Made by a program: the position numbers and the translations under genes
Shown: piece by piece, positions 9,542 through 18,815 of the stretch
Layout: every line of letters begins with the position of its first letter
Position numbering within the stretch: the first letter of the stretch is position 1
The notes under the pieces: generated by a model
Seen by the model: only the letters and a program-made list of their open reading frames with translations
The model's database searches: none
Told to the model about the DNA's origin: nothing
DNA from: Siminovitchia terrae
GTDB lineage: Bacteria; Bacillota; Bacilli; Bacillales; Bacillaceae_C
NCBI RefSeq assembly: GCF_003605405.2
Contig: NZ_QYTW02000031.1
Location: 1-63,072 of the forward strand
Direction: 5' to 3'
Length of the DNA: 63,072 bases

Positions 9542-9597
9542 GGTGTGTTAGGAACCCCGTTTGTCATTTTCTTTTGGAGGGGAGCTTCTCCTCCTGA

Positions 9598-9680
9598 CAA
9601 TTGTGCGAAATTCAAGATTATCGTGCGAAAAAAGAAAAAATCGTGCGAATACAGCAATTAATCGTGCGAACAACTTTTTT
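9598..9680. repeat. four short direct repeats around TCGTGCGAA
   Basis: The motif (A)TCGTGCGAA, or TTGTGCGAA in the first unit, occurs four times about 20-24 bp apart, separated by AT-rich spacers that differ. This is not a CRISPR because the repeats are too short. It resembles the degenerate intergenic repeat arrays common in Bacillaceae. Confidence 0.6.
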
Positions 9681-10175
9681 CGGTTCGCCCCTTGCCGCCG
9701 CCCTCCGCTTTTCTTGTTGTCCAGCTCCAGCGCTCAGCGACTAGCAGACTTCCTCCTCCTTCCTACAATAAGTCAACATCGGCTCCGACGGACAGGAAGT
9801 CCTAGTGCCACCGAAGACATAGGATGTGGCGACTTGAGGCGGCCTTTGGCTTCGCCGTGTTGTCCGGCTGCGAGTGCCATCGGCTCGAGGTCATAAGCCA
9901 AACGCTGTCGAAGGCAAACTATGCCTTCTTCTGCGTTCGTCTTATGCTTGTCGCCGATAAACAGGCACTCTCCGCTTTTCTTATTCCTTTATCTCGTCAG
10001 GAATCGTCCAGTCTGTACGTCGCTAAACGAGCGCTTCCGCTTTTCTGCTGTCCAGCTGCGGTCGGCAGGGGCTCGAGGTCGCTTCGGTCAAGCCAATGAA
10101 GTCAAAGAACGACTTCACTGGCTTGCCCTCCAGCGCTTGTCGCCCCTTGCCGCCGCCCTCCGCTTTTCTTGTAAC
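9680..10175. repeat. GC-rich dispersed repeat family B, cluster 1
   Basis: Clearly GC-richer than the flanks. Segments such as CCTCCGCTTTTCTTGT (twice), GTCCAGCTCCAGCGCT, AATAAGTCAACATCGGCT and CAGTCTGTACGTCGCTAA recur here and in the clusters at 44.84 and 60.05 kb. No gene is supported between thiF and the Na/Pi transporter. Confidence 0.75.
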
Positions 10176-10274
10176 AAATTCTTTACATTGGGTTCTGTTT
10201 ACTTTTTAATCCTTCTTCATTAGTATTATTTAAGGATAAATAATGTCGATAGACGTGAAAAAAGGGCTGAAGAA

Positions 10275-11897
10275 ATGGATTTGCAAACATTGCTTTTCAT
10301 GTTTTTTGGAGGGCTAGGCATCTTTTTATATGGGATTAAGTCAATGGGTGACGGACTCCAAAAAGTGGCTGGAGACGGTCTTCGGGATTTGCTTGACCGT
10401 TTTACGACGAAACCAATTATGGGGGTGCTGACAGGTATTATTGTCACTGTTCTCATCCAATCCAGCTCTGGGACGACGGTTTTGACTATCGGATTGGTGA
10501 CGGCAGGGTTTATGACATTAAGGCAGGCTATTGGGGTCATTATGGGCGCCAATATCGGAACAACTGTCACGGCTTTTATTATTGGGATTAATATTTCTGA
10601 TTATGCTTTGCCGATTATTGCACTTGGTGCATTTTTGATTTTCTTTTTCAAAAACCATAGAGTCAACAATATTGGAACGGTCTTTTTTGGTTTTGGGGCG
10701 CTGTTCTTCGGTTTGAGTCTTATGGGAGATGCGATGAAGCCGCTTCGCGGTGCAGAATTTTTTACTGATTTAACAGTAAGTCTCAGTGATCATCCACTTC
10801 TTGGAGTGCTGGTCGGTGTTATTTTTACTGTTATCGTCCAAAGTTCATCAGCATCTATTGCTCTTCTTCAAACGCTATTTGATCAAGGGACCATTAGCTT
10901 GAATGCAGCCTTGCCCATTTTGTTCGGGGACAATATTGGAACGACGATAACAGCCGTTTTGGCATCTATCGGAGCTTCTGTTGCAGCAAAACGGGCTGCG
11001 CTGACCCATGTTATTTTCAATCTCATAGGGACTATTATTGTTTTAATTTTATTTATTCCATTTATAAATCTGATTGAATACCTGCAGGCAACAATGAGCT
11101 TGAATCCAAAGATGACAATCGCTTTTGCGCACGGAACCTTTAATGTGACGAATACAATCATTCAATTTCCATTCATCGCTGTCTTGGCCTGGATTGTGAC
11201 GAAGCTCGTACCGGGCGAGGATAAGATGATCGAACACAAACCGGTTCATTTGGGTGAAAAATTTATCCGGCAATCTCCGTCTGTTGCTCTTGGACAGGGA
11301 AAGAAGGAAGTTCTTCGCATGGGTGAACTGACCGAGCAAGGGCTTAAAGAAGTAGTGGATTATTATAAAACAAAAGAAAAGAAACACCGTGAGCTTCTTC
11401 CGCAAATTGAAGACGCTCTGAACAATCTAGATAAGGTGATTACGGATTATTTGGTCCAAATATCTTATCACTCTTTGTCCGATCAGGATTTAAAAACACA
11501 TAGTTCACTTTTAAATACGGTGATGGACCTGGAGCGCATCGGTGATCATATTGAAAATATTATGGAACTGATTGACAGCCAGATCAATAATAAAGTGAAG
11601 TTTTCCGAATCGGCTGTCAATGATTTAGACAGAATGTTTGAGCTGACTTCCTCCACTCTTCGTCAGGCGCTTGAAGCCTTGCAGGAGGATAATGAATCTA
11701 AAGCAGGAGCAGTGCTTGCTAATGAAAGACTGATTAATAAAATGGAGCGGGATCTGCGTAAAAAGCATATCCAGCGGCTCAATGACAATCTTTGTACGGG
11801 TACGGCCGGAATTGTTTATGTGGATATCGTCAGTAACCTTGAACGGATTGGGGATCACGCTGTTAACATTGCACAGGCAGTCATTGGGGATATTTAA
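10275..11897 (+). CDS. Na+/phosphate cotransporter family protein with PhoU-like tail (NptA/YjbB type)
   Basis: The protein has 540 residues. The membrane half (about 1-315) carries the inverted duplicated QSSS motifs of the Na/Pi-II family, VLIQSSSGTT near 60-69 and VIVQSSSAS near 184, plus two GxNIGTT motifs. The soluble half (about 335-540) is a PhoU-like helical domain with two ERIGDH(I/A) repeats. These proteins move phosphate with sodium. The PhoU tail suggests regulation by phosphate status. The TAA stop is part of the TTTAA where a 190-bp element begins, so the gene is now separated from its terminator by that insertion. Confidence 0.85.
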   Translation: MDLQTLLFMFFGGLGIFLYGIKSMGDGLQKVAGDGLRDLLDRFTTKPIMGVLTGIIVTVLIQSSSGTTVLTIGLVTAGFMTLRQAIGVIMGANIGTTVTAFIIGINISDYALPIIALGAFLIFFFKNHRVNNIGTVFFGFGALFFGLSLMGDAMKPLRGAEFFTDLTVSLSDHPLLGVLVGVIFTVIVQSSSASIALLQTLFDQGTISLNAALPILFGDNIGTTITAVLASIGASVAAKRAALTHVIFNLIGTIIVLILFIPFINLIEYLQATMSLNPKMTIAFAHGTFNVTNTIIQFPFIAVLAWIVTKLVPGEDKMIEHKPVHLGEKFIRQSPSVALGQGKKEVLRMGELTEQGLKEVVDYYKTKEKKHRELLPQIEDALNNLDKVITDYLVQISYHSLSDQDLKTHSSLLNTVMDLERIGDHIENIMELIDSQINNKVKFSESAVNDLDRMFELTSSTLRQALEALQEDNESKAGAVLANERLINKMERDLRKKHIQRLNDNLCTGTAGIVYVDIVSNLERIGDHAVNIAQAVIGDI

Positions 11898-12073
11898 CTT
11901 CATTCAGCAGAAGTCTCCCACTTTTGTAAGTGGTGAGATGAATGCCTATTGGTATTCCATTCAGTGGGGGTTCAAACCCCGGCTGAATAAAGTTAAAGCC
12001 TCCGGCGAATGCCACAGATTTTCAGTGGAAGCTCGATAAATTCTGGGCGCAAATACGCCAAGGCGCATTTGAT
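11898..12073 (+). repeat. 190-bp TTTAA element, copy 2 (176 bp)
   Basis: It starts directly after the TAA stop codon of the transporter gene (TTTAA 11893-11897) and ends in TTTGAT. Part of the third hairpin (TTATCGAGC arm) is deleted. It sits between the stop codon and the terminator at 12076. Confidence 0.9.
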
Positions 12074-12075
12074 AT

Positions 12076-12115
12076 AAAAAGCGGCAGACAGGGGAAGCCC
12101 GGCCTGCCGCTTTTT
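12076..12115. terminator. bidirectional terminator
   Basis: AAAAAGCGGCAG pairs with CTGCCGCTTTTT. It serves the transporter gene and the convergent small gene ending at 12114. Confidence 0.85.
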
Positions 12116-12278
12116 AACTTTCTTTGTTTTTCTGCTTTTCGTATCGTTCATTTCTTTCGCCGCCATCTGCGAGTTCTTCGGAAAATTCCTGGTTTTCCTT
12201 GTTTTTCCTTATGGTATATTCAATATCGGCGCTTGTCATATTGTTGTTTGGTACTGCTTCTTCATTCCACTTCTTCAT
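12114..12278 (-). CDS. small hydrophilic protein, 54 aa, unrecognised
   Basis: The ORF starts with ATG after AAAGG and encodes a very charged, Asn/Glu/Lys-rich protein with no hydrophobic segment. It begins MKKWNEEAVPNNNM and ends in KNKES. It ends inside a strong terminator and follows another small ORF by 6 bp, so the pair is likely an operon. Composition is reminiscent of small spore-coat-associated or stress proteins, but I do not recognise a family. Confidence 0.55.
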   Translation of the reverse strand: MKKWNEEAVPNNNMTSADIEYTIRKNKENQEFSEELADGGERNERYEKQKNKES

Positions 12279-12284
12279 TCATTT

Positions 12285-12446
12285 TCATCCTTTCCAGCTA
12301 CAGTCCTCAGAACCTGTTTCTGCATTATCTTGTGGAACGGATGCTATAAACCCGTACCCAGTCGGGCTCCATTCCAACACTTCTTCCTTGGATTTTCTTT
12401 TTAACTTGAAAAGTCGCTGATGCTGCTCATGATCCTTTCTTTCCAT
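12285..12446 (-). CDS. small protein, 53 aa, unrecognised
   Basis: ATG at 12446 follows GGAGGG with 7-nt spacing. The product starts MERKDHEQHQRLFKLKR, is basic at the N-terminus and acidic at the C-terminus, and contains an EWSPTGYGFIASVP segment. It ends 6 bp before the next small gene. A good ribosome binding site and the tight spacing support real coding; no function can be assigned. Confidence 0.5.
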   Translation of the reverse strand: MERKDHEQHQRLFKLKRKSKEEVLEWSPTGYGFIASVPQDNAETGSEDCSWKG

Positions 12447-12493
12447 CGGGGGACCCTCCTTCTGGAATTATTGTCCCCATCATGATGGAAAAA

Positions 12494-13117
12494 TTATTCA
12501 GGCCGGATGAGACTGTATATTTTTCCGAGCTCCGCATAGTTGCTCCCGGCAAGTCGGGCAACAGGACGCAATGTCTCGGTAAAAACATAGCCCTTTTGCG
12601 GATCATATACTGTTTCATCTATATGTATACAAACGATACGAGCCATAAGAAAATCAGTTACGGTGTTCCCATGGTCATTTTTGATTTCGTGATGCTGCTC
12701 AAGCCGGCATTCAAATCGTACCTTTGCTTCTAAAATACCTGGGACGCTAACTATTGTGCTGTCTACTTTATTAAGGCCTGTTAACTCCAACTCACTTCGC
12801 GCTGCGGGAAGCAAGGCGGCCGTTTCATTGATATCTTCAATGAGATTTTCCGTGCTGATATGGACGACGAGCTCGCCGTTTGCTACTGCATTACGTGCAG
12901 TGTCCTTCATAGTGTTTCCTGCTCGCCTTCCAATAGATAGCGAAATGATCGGGGGGTCGCTGCTGACGATATTGAAAAAGCTGAATGGTGCTGCGTTCAC
13001 CGTTCCATTTACAGTAGAAGTGGTTGTGACAAACGCTATCGGTCGTGGAACAATGGCCCCGGTTAACAGTTTGTACTTTTCTCTGTCCTTTAGTTCATTT
13101 GGATCCAGGGTGATCAT
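12494..13117 (-). CDS. flavin reductase-like, FMN-binding split-barrel protein
   Basis: This 207-residue protein of the flavin reductase-like domain family binds FMN in a split beta-barrel. The TGAIVPRPIAFVTT motif at about 19-32, the NAAPFSFFNIVSSDPP segment and GNTMKDTARN are typical. Family members reduce flavins for partner monooxygenases or have unknown oxidoreductase roles. No partner monooxygenase is adjacent. The start ATG at 13117 follows AAGGTGG. Confidence 0.85.
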   Translation of the reverse strand: MITLDPNELKDREKYKLLTGAIVPRPIAFVTTTSTVNGTVNAAPFSFFNIVSSDPPIISLSIGRRAGNTMKDTARNAVANGELVVHISTENLIEDINETAALLPAARSELELTGLNKVDSTIVSVPGILEAKVRFECRLEQHHEIKNDHGNTVTDFLMARIVCIHIDETVYDPQKGYVFTETLRPVARLAGSNYAELGKIYSLIRPE

Positions 13118-13270
13118 GGAAAATCCACCTTTCTTGAAATATTCCGACTAGTTTTCTTTTCAATTGTACACAAGCCCCAGTAAAAAGAGAATATATATCT
13201 TTTGTCCAACTACTTGGCATCAGCTATTCTTAATATATAAACACGATCTCACTGAAAGAAAGCGGTGTGG

Positions 13271-14569
13271 ATGATGGAAAAAGTTTTTTCAAAAAAACGA
13301 TTGCTGAAAGAATTAAACGAATGTCCCTCGTATGAAGGAATTGATCCGACTGAATTGGCGGAAAAGCTGGCTGAGCTTGCGCAAATCGGTAAAACAGAAG
13401 AGGAGGGAGTATCCCGTTTTCCTTATACAGATAAGGAAAGGCAGGCAAAGCAACTGTTCAGCGAGTGGATGAAAAAAATAGGTCTTACCGTCAGAGAGGA
13501 TGCGATTGGAAATTTATTAGGAAGGCTTGAGGGGGAAGAACCGGCATTGCCTGTAGTGTTGACAGGTTCTCATTTGGACAGCGTCCCAAATGGTGGCGTT
13601 TTTGATGGTCCGCTCGGGTGTGTAAGCAGCCTGCTGGCTATAAAGGCGCTTATCCAGTCCAACATCCCATTGAAAAGATCTATTGAGCTTGTTGTATTTG
13701 TCGACGAAGAGGGGGCAAGGTTTAACAACAGCTTGTTTGGGAGCAGGACGATGATGGGAGAAGTGAAAAAAGAAGACTTGAAGAGGTTCAAGGACAAAAA
13801 TGGAAATGTATTATATGAAGCGATGCAAGAAAACGGCTTTGACCCTGAGCATATTTCTTCGGCTTTCCGGAATCCGGATGAAATCCATGCCTTTTTGGAA
13901 TTGCATATTGAGCAAGGAAAAAGATTGGAGGCGGAAGAGAAGAATATCGGGGTTGTAAATGGAATTGCTGGACCTGTTTGGATGTCTTTTGTCTTTTATG
14001 GTGAAACAGATCATGCAGGAAACACACCGATGGAGTATCGGAAAGATACGGTGGCGGCGGCCGGCGAGTTTATACTGGCAGTAGAAAAAATACCGAGAAA
14101 GTACAGCGAAACGGCTGTTGCGACTGTCGGAAAAATGCATGTTTTTCCCAACGGAACAAATGTGATTGCAGGCAAAACAGAATTGATGGTCGATGCAAGA
14201 GATATCGATGAAAATGCTCGGGATAAAATACTTGAGGCTTTGAAGAGTTCGGCGCAAAGGATCGCCCAAAAACGAGGGCTATCTGTTGAAATGAAAGAAG
14301 AAGTCAAAATTCCGCCAGTTATTGTTCCTGATACAATTCAGGATATTATTCGTTCCGCGGCTGAAAAGAGTGGGTTAACAACAATCACTATTCCAAGTGG
14401 CGCAGGCCATGATGCGATGATTATGGGAAAATACGTTCCATCCGGAATGGTTTTCGTTCCAAGCCATAACGGAAAAAGTCACTCACCAGAAGAATGGACT
14501 TTCCTTTCGGATTGTGTAAGTGGAGTTCAAGTAATGAAAGAGGCGTTGAAACAGCTAGCCAATAATTAG
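13271..14569 (+). CDS. M20-family amidohydrolase (N-carbamoyl-L-amino acid hydrolase / allantoate amidohydrolase type)
   Basis: This protein of about 432 residues hydrolyses C-N bonds using two metal ions. Metal and substrate motifs are clear: GSHLDSVPNGGVFDGPLG, DEEGARF, ELHIEQG, DHAGNTPM and SGAGHDAM, then SHNGKSHSPEEW near the C-terminus. These separate the carbamoylase/allantoate group from other M20 peptidases. Whether the substrate is allantoate, ureidoglycolate or N-carbamoyl amino acids cannot be read from sequence, and no purine-degradation genes are nearby. ATG 13271 or 13274 is more plausible than the GTG at 13265. Confidence 0.8.
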   Translation: MMEKVFSKKRLLKELNECPSYEGIDPTELAEKLAELAQIGKTEEEGVSRFPYTDKERQAKQLFSEWMKKIGLTVREDAIGNLLGRLEGEEPALPVVLTGSHLDSVPNGGVFDGPLGCVSSLLAIKALIQSNIPLKRSIELVVFVDEEGARFNNSLFGSRTMMGEVKKEDLKRFKDKNGNVLYEAMQENGFDPEHISSAFRNPDEIHAFLELHIEQGKRLEAEEKNIGVVNGIAGPVWMSFVFYGETDHAGNTPMEYRKDTVAAAGEFILAVEKIPRKYSETAVATVGKMHVFPNGTNVIAGKTELMVDARDIDENARDKILEALKSSAQRIAQKRGLSVEMKEEVKIPPVIVPDTIQDIIRSAAEKSGLTTITIPSGAGHDAMIMGKYVPSGMVFVPSHNGKSHSPEEWTFLSDCVSGVQVMKEALKQLANN

Positions 14570-14676
14570 AGGCTGGGACATAAGCTAGTACGATTCGTGT
14601 GAAAAAACCGCGTGAAATCAAGGTTTTTACATTGATTTCATGCGGTCTATTCATTTGGGGTTGTCTCAACCTCATT
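14570..14676. terminator. complex terminator with GAGGCTGGGACA outer stem
   Basis: The inner stem ACCGCGTGAAATCAA pairs with TTGATTTCATGCGGT (14606-14648). The outer segment GAGGCTGGGACA pairs with TGTCTCAACCTC. The GAGGCTGGGACA box is widespread downstream of genes in Firmicutes. It lies between convergent genes. Confidence 0.65.
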
Positions 14677-15013
14677 TTATATGCTCTGTTAATGCTTCCT
14701 TCATATTTTTCTCAGTAATATTCCAATGGGAGGTGTTCCACACAGCTTTTCCATCAATCAAAAGGAAAATTTGTGGTGATTCATGCTTTGTTGCTAAATC
14801 TTCAGCTACTTGATTTGAAACTGGACGGCTTTCGCTTACAGTCAAAAAATATTTGTCCAGGTCAGTTTCAAATTCCTGATATTCCTTATAGGCATCAGCG
14901 CTGACATTGCATGTTGTGCTATGTTTGAACAAAAATACAGGTTTCTCGTTTGAATCCTCCAAAAGGCTTTTCCATTCTGATTCAGATGTAATTTGTTTTA
15001 ATTCTGACATCAT
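14672..15013 (-). CDS. ytxJ: YtxJ-like bacillithiol system redox protein
   Basis: This thioredoxin-fold protein of about 113 residues belongs to the YtxJ family (DUF2847), proposed to act as a monothiol bacilliredoxin-like protein in bacilli that make bacillithiol. The single cysteine lies in FKHSTTCNVSADAYKEY, where the family pattern is usually CPVS. Here the residue after Cys is Asn rather than Pro, a mild deviation. cis-Pro is seen in ESPQIFLL. Several ATGs are close together. I chose 15013 from spacing to GGAAGG. Confidence 0.8.
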   Translation of the reverse strand: MMSELKQITSESEWKSLLEDSNEKPVFLFKHSTTCNVSADAYKEYQEFETDLDKYFLTVSESRPVSNQVAEDLATKHESPQIFLLIDGKAVWNTSHWNITEKNMKEALTEHIK

Positions 15014-15019
15014 GACCAT

Positions 15020-15351
15020 CCTTCCGTAATTGAAAAGTGAGAGTTGAAGCTTTGAGTGGGCGCTTCCACTTTTCTTATTATCCCAAAATTTTCTTCATCC
15101 ATCATCTTTATTGCTTTCCCTCCGTTTATTAGGGAATCCGGCCTCGATTTAGGTAAGTTTGCAACCAATATTTACCTTTGATTCTACAGGGCATTACGGT
15201 CACATCAACAGAATAGAGCTTTGTATCCGTAAAATTTCGGAGCGCGTTTTCAATTATGTATGAGTCTGAATATATGATAAAATAGATAAGATGTACTTTT
15301 AACATAAAAGCTGTAACAATTATCCGGATAGAAAGAAGGGTTTATTGCGAT
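15020..15351. other. intergenic stretch with no supported gene
   Basis: A short fragment at about 15058-15085 (GCGCTTCCACTTTTCTTATT) resembles repeat family B. A minus-strand frame of about 37 codons is open at 15135-15245 without a start codon and may be a gene remnant. A TATGATAAAAT at about 15276 could be a -10 region for the helicase gene. Otherwise I see nothing here. Confidence 0.35.
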
Positions 15352-18300
15352 TTGGCAATTTTACAGAAGAACCAAGTAGCAGAAATGTTTCATCCGACCG
15401 CCTACAGGCGGGGGAGGGAATATTATTTCCAGGGCCGGGTCGGAAAATTGACTTTTGATTATGAGAGTGGGATCTGCCGCACGTATGTGGAAGGGAATCA
15501 ATCCTATCTGGTGGAAGTAAATCTAAGTGAGCTTCCGGAAAATGTTGCGGTATATTGTGATTGCCCAGCGTTTGAAGAATATTATGAGTGCAAACATATT
15601 GTAGCGGCTATGCTTGAAATTTGTGAAAAACAAGATGAAATGAAGCAAATAAGGGGAGCCTCATATGGCGGTAAATATCATGAAGCAGCGGATTTGCTCC
15701 AGTTGCTTGATGATGGTACCTCTGTTCAACAAGTTATTCCGTCTTTTGGGAGCGAACCGTTAAAAATTGAATATCACTGTGATTTTTCTAATCCACAGGC
15801 GTTTTTTGTAGAGTTGAGGGCAGGTGTAGATCATGCGTATGTAGTACGTGATGTGGGAGAGTTTATTGAAAATATTAAGGACGGCCGTGAGCACCCTTTT
15901 ACCAAAAAATTTACTTACATCCCGGAAGAGCATGATATAGACCAGGCGGACAGGGCTATTTTGGATGAGCTGTACCTGATCATTGAAAACGAGAAGTTAT
16001 ATGCTGAAGGCATCAAGTCCTACTATTTGAACCCGTCCATTTATTCGACCTCAAGATCTGTGATGATCCCTCCATTGTTTGCCCGTTCATTACTAGAAAA
16101 ATTGACGGAGAGGCAAATGATTGGAAAGCTGGGTTCCAAGAGTTTTGATAGAGTCAGAATCATCGAAGAAGAATTTCCATTCCAATATGAGCTTGGTAAA
16201 AACACTGAAAGCGATCTTGAATTATTGCTTCCTGATATTGAAAATGCAATGTATATGGGACCGTATGAGTTCGTCTTTTTAAATGGAGACATTTATTTTC
16301 CGCAGCCTGATCTTCTTCCCTTCATCGATAAAATTTTAAAAATACGAATGAAAAACAACAAGATATCCATTGCTGCGGATCAGGCGGACGCTTTTGTGTC
16401 CGAAGTTCTACCACGGCTTAAAAAGCTGGGCACTGTTCAAGTAGCTGAAAAGGTAAAAGAACAGATTATCCAAGTTCCGCTGACAGCAAAAGCTTATATT
16501 GATCTGGAAGAGGATACAATCAAGACAAAGCTTGAGTATGATTATGGCGGCATCATGGTCAACCCTTTTTATCAGCATGAAGAGTCGGGGAAAATTTTGA
16601 TCAGGGATGTAGAAAAAGAGAAGGAAATCATGAATATCATCGAGAACGCCGGAATGAAATATAACGGAAAAGAGCTGCATCTCCAGTTGGAGGAGGAAGA
16701 GCTTTATGAATTTCTGTTTTTCATCCTCCCGGCGCTTGGAGAGCGGTGCGAGTTATTTCTTACGGACGATATCCGTCGAATTATTTCCTTGGAACAGCCT
16801 GTTCCCAAAACGAGCATCAATACAGAAGAGTCGGCGGGGTTGCTGGAAATCAGCTTCCAACTTGATGGGATTGACGATGAAGAGATCGTCGATATTATGA
16901 GAAACGCTATCGAGAAAAAGCGTTTTTACCGGATGAGGAACGGTGCTTTTTTATCGCTTGAGACGGATGAATTCCAATCATTGCAGGAACTTTTTACGGA
17001 TCTGCGTATCAAGAAAGACGAGCTGGAACAGGGATCCGTCCATGTTCCAATCTACCGCGGCGTTCAGGTGGATGACGCGCTCCGGACGGAAAAGCATTAT
17101 GACCCATCTTTTAAAAAACTGCTTGATCACCTGAAAAAGCCGGAGGAGCAAATTTTTCCGTTACCTGAAGGATTAAAGGCTTCAATGAGGGAATACCAAA
17201 AAACTGGATACCAGTGGTTCCGTTCTTTGTCCCACTATCATCTAGGTGGCATTTTGGCGGATGATATGGGATTGGGTAAAACGTTGCAAAGCATCGCTTA
17301 TCTTTTATCGGAACTGGAAGGGGCACGGCATTTGGTCGTTGCGCCGGCTTCATTAATCTACAACTGGCAGAGTGAGTGGAATAAGTTTGCCCCATCAATC
17401 AGGACAGCTGTTGTGGCTGGGACGAGGGAGGAGAGGGAAGAAATCCTGGAGGCGGGTTCCGCAGATGTTTACATTACGTCATACTCCACGCTTAGACAGG
17501 ATATCGACCTTTATAAAAGCGAGCAGTTCCATACGCTTATTTTGGATGAAGCCCAGTTTATCAAGAATTACACGACGAAGTCTGCTGCCGCTGTTAGGAG
17601 CATTCGGGCAACGCGCAAATTCGCATTAAGCGGGACGCCAATTGAGAATTCGGTTGATGAACTATGGGGAATCTTCCAGGCTATCATGCCAGGGCTGTTT
17701 CCAGGTCTGAAGGATTTTAAAAAACTTGATCAGGAAAAAATAGCCCATATTATCAAGCCGTTCATTTTGCGCCGGCTGAAAACTGATGTATTGAAGGAGC
17801 TTCCGGAAAAAATCGAATCCACGCATATTACCGAACTGTCTAAGGAACAGAAAGAGCTGTATGTGGGCTATCTGCAGCGAATTCAGAAAGAAACAGCTGC
17901 CTCGTTGCAAGGGGATGGGTTCCAAAAAAGCCGGATGAAAATCTTGGCAGGCATTACACGTCTACGCCAGCTTTGCTGCCATCCATCGCTCTTTCTTGAA
18001 AATTACGAAGGCAAGTCTGGTAAGCTGGAGCAGTTGATGGAGACAGTCAAGTCCTCCATTGAGAATGGGAAGAAGCTCTTAATTTTTTCTCAGTTTACCA
18101 GCATGCTGGAGATTATTCAACAAGAGCTGATTCAGGCTGGTTACCCGCACTTTTACTTGAGCGGACAGACACCTCCGCAGGAACGTCTGAGCATGAGCGA
18201 GCAGTTCAATAATGGAGAAAAGTCCATTTTTCTCATTTCATTGAAGGCGGGAGGCACTGGTTTGAATCTCACGGCAGCAGATACGGTCATTCTCTACGAT

Positions 18301-18528
18301 TTATGGTGGAATCCTGCTGTGGAAGACCAGGCTGCAGGAAGAGCCCACCGTTTCGGGCAAAAAAATGTCGTTCAGGTGATCCGATTGATTACAAAAGGAA
18401 CGATTGAAGAAAAAATTTATCAATTACAGCAGAAGAAAAGGGAATTGATCGAACAGGTCATCCAGCCGGGAGAAACAATGCTTTCCAGTTTAACGGAAGA
18501 CGATATTAAGGAAATATTAAGTATGTAA
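15352..18528 (+). CDS. SNF2-family DEAD/DEAH-box helicase with SWIM zinc finger
   Basis: The protein has 1058 residues. An N-terminal SWIM zinc finger lies at about 69-84 (CDC..., then CKH). A long central region is characteristic of bacterial SNF2 helicase-associated proteins. The SNF2 ATPase starts near 600, with DDMGLGKT near 635 and DEAQ near 731 as Walker A and B. The C-terminal helicase domain has GGTGLNLTAADTVILYD, WWNPAVEDQAAGRAHRFGQ. It translocates on DNA, probably remodelling DNA-protein complexes or acting with RNA polymerase like RapA, but the role is unproven. The start is TTG after AAGGG. No operon partner is seen. Confidence 0.85.
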   Translation: MAILQKNQVAEMFHPTAYRRGREYYFQGRVGKLTFDYESGICRTYVEGNQSYLVEVNLSELPENVAVYCDCPAFEEYYECKHIVAAMLEICEKQDEMKQIRGASYGGKYHEAADLLQLLDDGTSVQQVIPSFGSEPLKIEYHCDFSNPQAFFVELRAGVDHAYVVRDVGEFIENIKDGREHPFTKKFTYIPEEHDIDQADRAILDELYLIIENEKLYAEGIKSYYLNPSIYSTSRSVMIPPLFARSLLEKLTERQMIGKLGSKSFDRVRIIEEEFPFQYELGKNTESDLELLLPDIENAMYMGPYEFVFLNGDIYFPQPDLLPFIDKILKIRMKNNKISIAADQADAFVSEVLPRLKKLGTVQVAEKVKEQIIQVPLTAKAYIDLEEDTIKTKLEYDYGGIMVNPFYQHEESGKILIRDVEKEKEIMNIIENAGMKYNGKELHLQLEEEELYEFLFFILPALGERCELFLTDDIRRIISLEQPVPKTSINTEESAGLLEISFQLDGIDDEEIVDIMRNAIEKKRFYRMRNGAFLSLETDEFQSLQELFTDLRIKKDELEQGSVHVPIYRGVQVDDALRTEKHYDPSFKKLLDHLKKPEEQIFPLPEGLKASMREYQKTGYQWFRSLSHYHLGGILADDMGLGKTLQSIAYLLSELEGARHLVVAPASLIYNWQSEWNKFAPSIRTAVVAGTREEREEILEAGSADVYITSYSTLRQDIDLYKSEQFHTLILDEAQFIKNYTTKSAAAVRSIRATRKFALSGTPIENSVDELWGIFQAIMPGLFPGLKDFKKLDQEKIAHIIKPFILRRLKTDVLKELPEKIESTHITELSKEQKELYVGYLQRIQKETAASLQGDGFQKSRMKILAGITRLRQLCCHPSLFLENYEGKSGKLEQLMETVKSSIENGKKLLIFSQFTSMLEIIQQELIQAGYPHFYLSGQTPPQERLSMSEQFNNGEKSIFLISLKAGGTGLNLTAADTVILYDLWWNPAVEDQAAGRAHRFGQKNVVQVIRLITKGTIEEKIYQLQQKKRELIEQVIQPGETMLSSLTEDDIKEILSM

Positions 18529-18536
18529 GGTGAATG

Positions 18537-18567
18537 TTAACAGCTGTCATTAGATGGCTGTTTTTTT
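18537..18567 (+). terminator. terminator after the SNF2 gene
   Basis: AACAGC pairs with GGCTGTT and is followed by a run of T. Confidence 0.7.
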
Positions 18568-18592
18568 ATGCAGGAGTGACAATTTTAGTAAG

Positions 18593-18763
18593 CTACTTTT
18601 TCTTATTTTCAAGATCACTGATTGCTAAACAGATTAAACCAATAGATAATAGAGTTATACCTACTTTAACTTCAAGTATTTGCATAATGTTTAGTACAAG
18701 TGCAGCAACTCCTACTCCCAAGCCAACGGACTTTAAAATGAGTTTGTTTAGGTTCTTATTCAT
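18593..18763 (-). CDS. small membrane protein, 56 aa
   Basis: This minus-strand ORF encodes 56 residues with two hydrophobic segments: SVGLGVGVAALVLNIM at about 12-27 and VGITLLSIGLICLAIS at about 34-49. The basic ends are MNKNLNK at the start and ENKKK at the end. A GGAGAGGGAG purine stretch precedes the ATG. It resembles the many uncharacterised two-helix mini-proteins of Bacillaceae. The plus-strand open frame over the same region looks like a shadow. Confidence 0.6.
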   Translation of the reverse strand: MNKNLNKLILKSVGLGVGVAALVLNIMQILEVKVGITLLSIGLICLAISDLENKKK

Positions 18764-18815
18764 GTTTGTTCCACACTCCCTCTCCTTAGGCCATTATACC
18801 CTTTTTATCATGAAT

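Noticed and set aside
9598-9680. Possible CRISPR array from the TCGTGCGAA repeats
   Set aside because: Repeats are only about 9-10 bp, spacers are AT-rich and related, and no cas genes are present.
9561-10223. Several plus-strand ORFs of 90-111 codons in repeat cluster 1
   Set aside because: They overlap each other in different frames within GC-rich repeats and have no ribosome binding sites or family resemblance.
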